Position numbers and translations under genes: made by a program. The notes below the pieces were generated by a model. It did no database searches, was not told the DNA's origin, and worked only from the letters and a program-made list of their open reading frames with translations. 64,000 nt of DNA from Salminus brasiliensis (lineage: Eukaryota > Chordata > Actinopteri > Characiformes > Bryconidae), in contig NC_132883.1 in assembly GCF_030463535.1 (NCBI RefSeq), positions 34,548,741-34,612,740 of the forward strand. Reading direction: 5' to 3'. Shown piece after piece: positions 58,973-64,000 of the stretch (position 1 is the stretch's first letter; every line of letters begins with the position of its first letter).

Positions 58973-60520
58973 TAAATAAAGCAAATTCTATGTGTTCATG
59001 GGGACCCCTGATGTCTTTGGGGCCTTATACAAATGCTTATACTGCTAATAACTGTCATGCCACCTCTCCCTCTCTGACCCTGAAACACAGTAGTGCATTA
59101 CCATGGTTACCCGACTGTCCATCCCACTTCCCATCAAGTGTGCCAAAGCGCCTTTGGTTCTGTTTCAGGCATGCAACGCAACAGTGGCATTAACCCTGAT
59201 GCTCTCTCTTATACACATGCACACACACACACACATAACCTCCAGCTCCTCTGCCTTAAACACTCTAATCTCCAGCTGCATCAATGGTCCTTGGAATTCT
59301 TATTTTTGTGTAATAATTTTATAATATCTAATTATAAGATAAATTTACATAGCAACATATGCCTTACAGCATACGTAAGTCAGATAAGACCATTATAATA
59401 ATAATTGAAATTCCCCTTATTTATTTAAGTGAAGAATAATAATAGAATAATAATAGAAAATGGAACCAAAAGTGCAATAGAGCACAAGCAAGTAAAAACA
59501 GTAAAAAGGTTAGTAAAAGCAAGACAAAACAGATCTTCACCCTCCTCCTAAATGTACAAAGATCAGGAACCCTCATGTGATCAGGAAGGTTAGGGCCATA
59601 ATTGTAAATGGCTACCTTTCCACATTTAACCCGACAGCAGGTACAGCCAGAATGTTACTATGGGCTGATCTTGAGGGAATACACCTGCTAGTCATATCAC
59701 AGAGGCACTGTGGAAACAAGGTATTTCAAAATAATGAATAATGAATTTGTAGTCATTCAAACTGCAGCATTTTACACCCTCTGCAAACTGGAAAAAGAGC
59801 TTCTTGGTAAGCCATAAAAGGGCATTGTATTATTATTTCAGGAATGATGTATGTATGTATGTTTCTCACTGACAGTCAGCAACAGCATGTTACAGCCTTG
59901 AATATATTTCTATGATGAAAGAATGTTTTGTGGCTCTTAAATTTAATCTTATGGTCAAAAGTGACATGATTTAATATAAAAATATTAAAAATATTTAAAA
60001 AAATCATATAAAGTGATTATGATTTTAATATAAAGTATTTAGTATATTTTATATACAGAAATTCCAAGTAAGCAATTTCAATCTAAATACAATATCAGTT
60101 TTAATAGATCTTTGAGGACGCTGATCCCAAGATGGAACCCTGGGGCACTCCACAGGACAAAGTGTGACACATTATTCACAGACGCTCAGGTAACACTGAA
60201 GGAACAACTGCACTAAGATCTAAGAGAACCAATACAGATACCGGCATCTTAATTAACCTTAAGATAATCTAAAACCTTGATAACTGCTGACCTTTAATAA
60301 GGTCAAAAACATATTTCACATCATAATTGTTGAGCTGAGATAATTAGTAAGTTTAAGAGATAATTACTTGCCTATTATTAACAATGTAGGGGGTTTGAGA
60401 GTAACTCAATAAACTGTTTGGACATTGTGGTAAAACCCTCCTTGGCCTAGCCATTTCTATTAGGCTGTGTTTTAATGTAGGAGAGATGCAGAGATCCAGA
60501 CCATGAACTTGTTTAGAAGC

Positions 60521-63500
60521 TTAGCCTCTATACTCAGCTCCACAGTCTCCTATGAGGCTCATCAAATCCCGGGATCGCTTCAGAACTCCTTCAATGTCAC
60601 TTAAGTCCTGTGAGCCGAGTTTAACCTTGAAGCTCTGTAAGGTGTCATGGATATGCTCCGCCCCCAGCACACCCAGCCGGCAGCCCACAATGACCCCGCC
60701 CACAGCTGGCTGGTCCAGAATATATCGCGTGGCCACACTAGGGATGGAGCAGCCGTGGCGCTTGGCTACAGAGGACAAAACAGCAAGGAGTTCTTGGAAG
60801 AGATTCCAGCCACCCCAGGAGTCCACCATGTTCTTATACTTGCTCAGAGACGCTGTGTAGAGCTCAGCTCGACCTTTAGGCTCGGCACTGTTTAGATAGC
60901 GCTCTGAGAGGAGGCCACCACCTGATAGAGAGGGTGAAAGACATTGGGTGAGGAAGATCAAATCAGATGTAGTCGCCCTTGTGATACGCCAATGTGGAAG
61001 TTCTGATTATGATAACCGATCAAGCACCTTGATGTGACTGCTACTAATACTTACAATAAAAATAATGTATAACTGTGTCTCAGGCGATAGAAAATGTTTT
61101 TGTTACCACTTTGTTGAATAACATTCTAAGCTGTAGTATTTAGTGGCATTAAAGGCCTGGTTTCCATCCCCATCGCTGTGCTTACTTGGTAAGATACTCT
61201 AGAACGGGTTCACAAATTCACACTAAAACACTATGAATGACTCAACTCCAAACAATGGCATTTTGCAGGACTGTAGAACTGTGCAGATTTTCCCACCCTG
61301 GCACAAGATTATTTTGATTGTCAAACACAGAATCTGGCCAAAGTGGGGAAAGACACAATAAAAAGCCACTCATTTTCTTATTCATCTTAGAGGAAGTATA
61401 CAATATCAGTGATAAGCTGTGTCATTGTGCCCCCTTCTGGCCAAAAGCTTAGTGACACAGAGTGCCTAAATCATATATGGTCATAAAACAAAATGATTTA
61501 TTACATCTTCAGAATGGAATTGTATTACTACACAGATACTTCCCATGTCAGAAAGAGACTGACTGATCAAGAACTGTGACTAACATCCCAGTCATACTGC
61601 ACACTAAAGACTCTCACCCTTTCACCGTAAGTGCCTATATGTAAATAGCAATGTGTAATAGCAATCGTAACGTATAGTAACACTAGGAGGGTGAGGACAA
61701 GCACATGCCTTCTCTGATACATGTGAAGTCCGCCACCACCTCTTTTCAAACTGAATCACAAGGCAGACGCTGAATCCCTAGCTCGGACACATCAGCTAAC
61801 AGATGCCTGTGCCGGTCAGCATCTCATTGGGATTCACCAATTGTGCTCTCTTGGGCTCTGGCTACTGATGGCGGACTCGCAGCGTAGTGTCAGTGCCTTA
61901 CTCCGCTGAGCCACTCAGAGCCCCTTTCTAGTTAGTTTTTTTTTCTATGTATATATTTTATATTTTATCTGTAAATATGATCAAATTTGCCTTACAGGCA
62001 CTTTCCTCTGTCCCACAGTGACTTACCCAGGGTACCGTAGGTGAGTAATTTGATGTCGTGCTTCAGACAAAACTCTTCCATACGTACTGCAGGCCGCCGG
62101 TCAATCAGTGAGTATTGCACTTGGTTGCTCGATATACGGATGCCTTTGTCCACAATCTCCTCCAAGTGCTGAGTGTCAAAGTTTGTCAGGGAGAGTTCTC
62201 CTGCATACAATCATACATATCAATCCAAACTATCAATCAAGACACAATTTAAAATCCAACTGACAGAACACAACACGAACGCGTATCTATCCACCAGGTG
62301 CTTACAGATACTGAAAGAAGATCCTTTAAGCAATAAAAACATGTAAGTGGGAGTTTACTTATCTCAAGTGTTCTATTGCTGTTTCCAACAATTTTGCAAT
62401 GTAAGGAAAAGGTAAAGCAGGTGAAGGCCTTTATGTTGATTATATAGTTGATTTAAATATTAGGAGTTTCTTATATGGAGCAGATTAAAATGACATGCAG
62501 TAATAAGTTGTTGTTTTGATCATCTTCTAATGAGGTTTGGGAGACATACGTATAGTGCCCTCCTGTTGCATGTCTGAAAGATGACCCAGAGCCTCCAAGT
62601 ATCTTTTATCATTGTAGTCCCAATAGTGAAACTGAAGACAGTCTAGTGTGTCAACCTGCATCTTACTGAGTGACCGCTCAATAGCCTTTTCCACTACCTG
62701 TGGAAAAACACACAAATGCACAAATGAAACAGTTATAAGTGGTAATAAGTGGTGTCCACTCAAATTCAGAAAACTAGGGTTGTCCAATATGCACAAAGTA
62801 TCATGTTGTGATTATAGTGCAGGGAGATAATGTCTGTACCCAGTGTACTGGTACGGCAATTCAATTCTAATGATTCCGGGCAGGCTCTGAAACCACTGCA
62901 TGCCTGACTAGAATGGATGGATGAATTTTGGTGTCATTGTAATTCAGCATGGTTTGGTCATAAACCTACTGCACTAAACCTGGTAATGAAGCGCTCATTT
63001 GAACCAGGTGGGTTTTTAACAGGAGATCAAGAAACTGTGCTGCACACCAAAAGTCCAGAATGGGAACTGATGAGCTCTGACGAGGCGGATAGCATTGCTG
63101 CCTTCCATGCGGCAGACTGAGGCTTAATTCCATGTCAGGGCAAACACACTATGTTAAATCTAAAAAACATGTATAAAGAGATGTATCAACTTAAATATTT
63201 TTGTGCTGTCCTATCTCGGGCTATACTAGTTGAACCAGCTAATGCATGCATGTACAAATGACTACAATTGATCGCAAATCCAGCCTTTTTTTTTCTTCTT
63301 TTTTTTTTTTACTTCTGAGACATTGCTGACAGATAGCCCTCAACGTTTTTACATATTTTAAAATATGTTTCTTACCTTTCTGTTCATTGGTCCTGGTCTT
63401 GGAACCCATTTTGTAAGACCCTGTACAGATGGTGTTTCTCCATCTCTGGATTTAAGCTAAAGAACAACATTGATACACATCAAAAATACAAGCAGAGTGT

Positions 63501-63951
63501 TTTTTGTACAGTGCACTCGTTTGACGTAAGGCAGCTAAAAACAACAAAGATACAAACTGTTAAAACTAAGGGGTGAGGGTATGTTTCTATTGTATTTGTT
63601 CATGGTCAGTAACCTTATAGTAAATTTACCATGTATCAAGTATCTAAAGCATTTCTTGAAATCATGTCATTTTATAAGTTTGACTGTGAGCCTTTCCAAC
63701 AGCTGTTCATGCTCACAGTTTTTAGAGTTCGGTTTTGCCTCTGTTCTGTTTAGCACTGCTTCATTCACTTTCACTACATTTCGTTACTCATTACAGGTTC
63801 TAGCTCACTAAAGACAAAGTAGGCAGTATAACATGAGAGAAGAAACGTACCTGACTGTAGAAGTTACCATATATCTCCTCTGCCGGTCCATAAATATCTG
63901 CCATATCAAATGATGTCAGTCCAGAACTCACATACAAGTCCATTGCTTGCA
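60521..63951 (-). CDS. Aldo/keto reductase, last five exons (gene continues beyond right edge)
   Basis: NAD(P)H-dependent oxidoreductase of the TIM-barrel AKR superfamily; substrate unknown. Exons in transcript order: 63951-63851, 63456-63376, 62697-62550, 62200-62027, 60921-60521 (stop TAA at 60523-60521). Phases agree and give about 301 codons. The tetrad is visible: Asp and Tyr in FDMADIYG, Lys in [10 protein letters not shown], His in [10 protein letters not shown]. Later motifs are [39 protein letters not shown] and a C-terminal GVIVGCRLG cofactor-phosphate region. The wording resembles bacterial, fungal and plant reductases of the SNQ-QYS-DRRP type more than the vertebrate AKR1 steroid/aldose reductases. 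The first exon or exons, with the start codon and strand 1 of the barrel, lie past 64000. I do not recognise a vertebrate gene name. Confidence 0.9.
60922..63850 (-). other. Introns of the aldo/keto reductase gene
   Basis: In transcript order: 63850-63457, 63375-62698, 62549-62201 and 62026-60922, with donors GTACGT, GTAAGA, GTATGT and GTAAGT. The last contains a SINE (61560-61930). The second includes a degraded SINE-like stretch near 63070-63150. Nothing else seen. Confidence 0.75.
61560..61930 (-). mobile_element. tRNA-derived SINE in the aldo/keto reductase intron
   Basis: Minus strand. A perfect Pol III A box TGGCTCAGCGG lies at 61913-61903; the B box is worn (around GCGAGTCCGCC). The body continues with ACCGGCACAGGCATCTGTTA and GAAAAGAGGTGGTGGCGGAC, and the end is near 61560. 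It is the longest copy of this family in the window and lies in the last intron of the reductase gene. Confidence 0.75.
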
Positions 63952-64000
63952 CTAAGAAAGATGTGACACTGAATTCAATATAAAGCATCAAACTACAGCA
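63952..64000 (-). other. Start of an upstream intron of the aldo/keto reductase gene
   Basis: The AG at 63953-63952 closes an intron that runs off the window; its pyrimidine tract (CTTTCTTAG) is visible. The first visible codon is split, needing one base from the missing exon. Confidence 0.7.

Larger units (their letters stand above)
56206..60520. other. Intergenic region between tkt and the aldo/keto reductase gene (convergent)
   Basis: 4.3 kb. It contains a (CT)n run (57488-57520), two SINE-family fragments (about 57565-57725 plus; about 58365-58565 minus), a TIR-family fragment (about 58775-58972) and AT-rich sequence at 59300-60400. It must include the 3' UTR of the reductase, whose end I cannot place. 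No gene supported. Confidence 0.65.

Noticed and set aside
60552..60895. Plus-strand frames opposite the last reductase exon
   Set aside because: They are antisense to a well supported coding exon and have no family match.

Overview
This is a 64 kb piece of a vertebrate nuclear genome, almost certainly a ray-finned fish (teleost, probably otophysan). The reasons are split genes with GT-AG introns and vertebrate protein sequences, many tRNA-derived SINEs with an L2-like LINE tail, many Tc1/mariner relics and small inverted-repeat elements, and abundant CA/CT microsatellites. There is no sign of bacterial, plasmid or phage DNA. The gene order cacna1d - dcp1a - tkt is the one I know from human 3p21.1, so this is a conserved syntenic block.

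Layout. (1) 1-11758, minus strand: the 5' end of an L-type calcium channel alpha-1D gene (cacna1d). Coding exons 1-3 lie at 11758-11731, 9692-9344 and 9027-8922. Everything left of 8922 is the start of a long intron 3 filled with repeats. Intron 2 has the hallmarks of a minor-spliceosome (U12-type) intron. (2) 11759-19427: 5' UTR and CpG-rich promoter of cacna1d, then about 7 kb of intergenic repeats. (3) 19428-30967, plus: complete dcp1a, decapping cofactor, 10 coding exons, 488 aa, with a 3' UTR to about 32.79 kb. (4) 36097-55268, plus: complete tkt, transketolase, 14 coding exons, 628 aa, with all ThDP-site residues I looked for present. A CT-rich minisatellite and a TATA box sit just upstream, and the 3' UTR (to about 56.2 kb) carries a fold-back element. 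(5) 60521-63951, minus: the last five exons of an aldo/keto reductase with an intact D-Y-K-H tetrad. Its 5' end lies beyond the right edge.

The genes are independent housekeeping or neuronal genes in ordinary vertebrate arrangement: cacna1d and dcp1a diverge, dcp1a and tkt are tandem, tkt and the reductase converge. They act in membrane excitability, mRNA decay, the pentose phosphate pathway and carbonyl reduction respectively, with no shared pathway evident.

Accessory content: at least five Tc1/mariner relics of two or more families, a 5'-truncated L2-like LINE with a degraded reverse transcriptase inside tkt intron 6, several SINE families, a multi-copy family of small TIR elements, and two pairs of diverged duplicated segments inside dcp1a. 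I found no novel multi-gene system. The observations most worth checking are a perfect 58-bp inverted repeat at 2091-2304, the duplicated segments in dcp1a, a tandem acceptor/donor junction at tkt exon 9, and the U12-type intron in cacna1d. All exon boundaries were deduced by eye from reading frame, splice signals and remembered family sequences, not by alignment.
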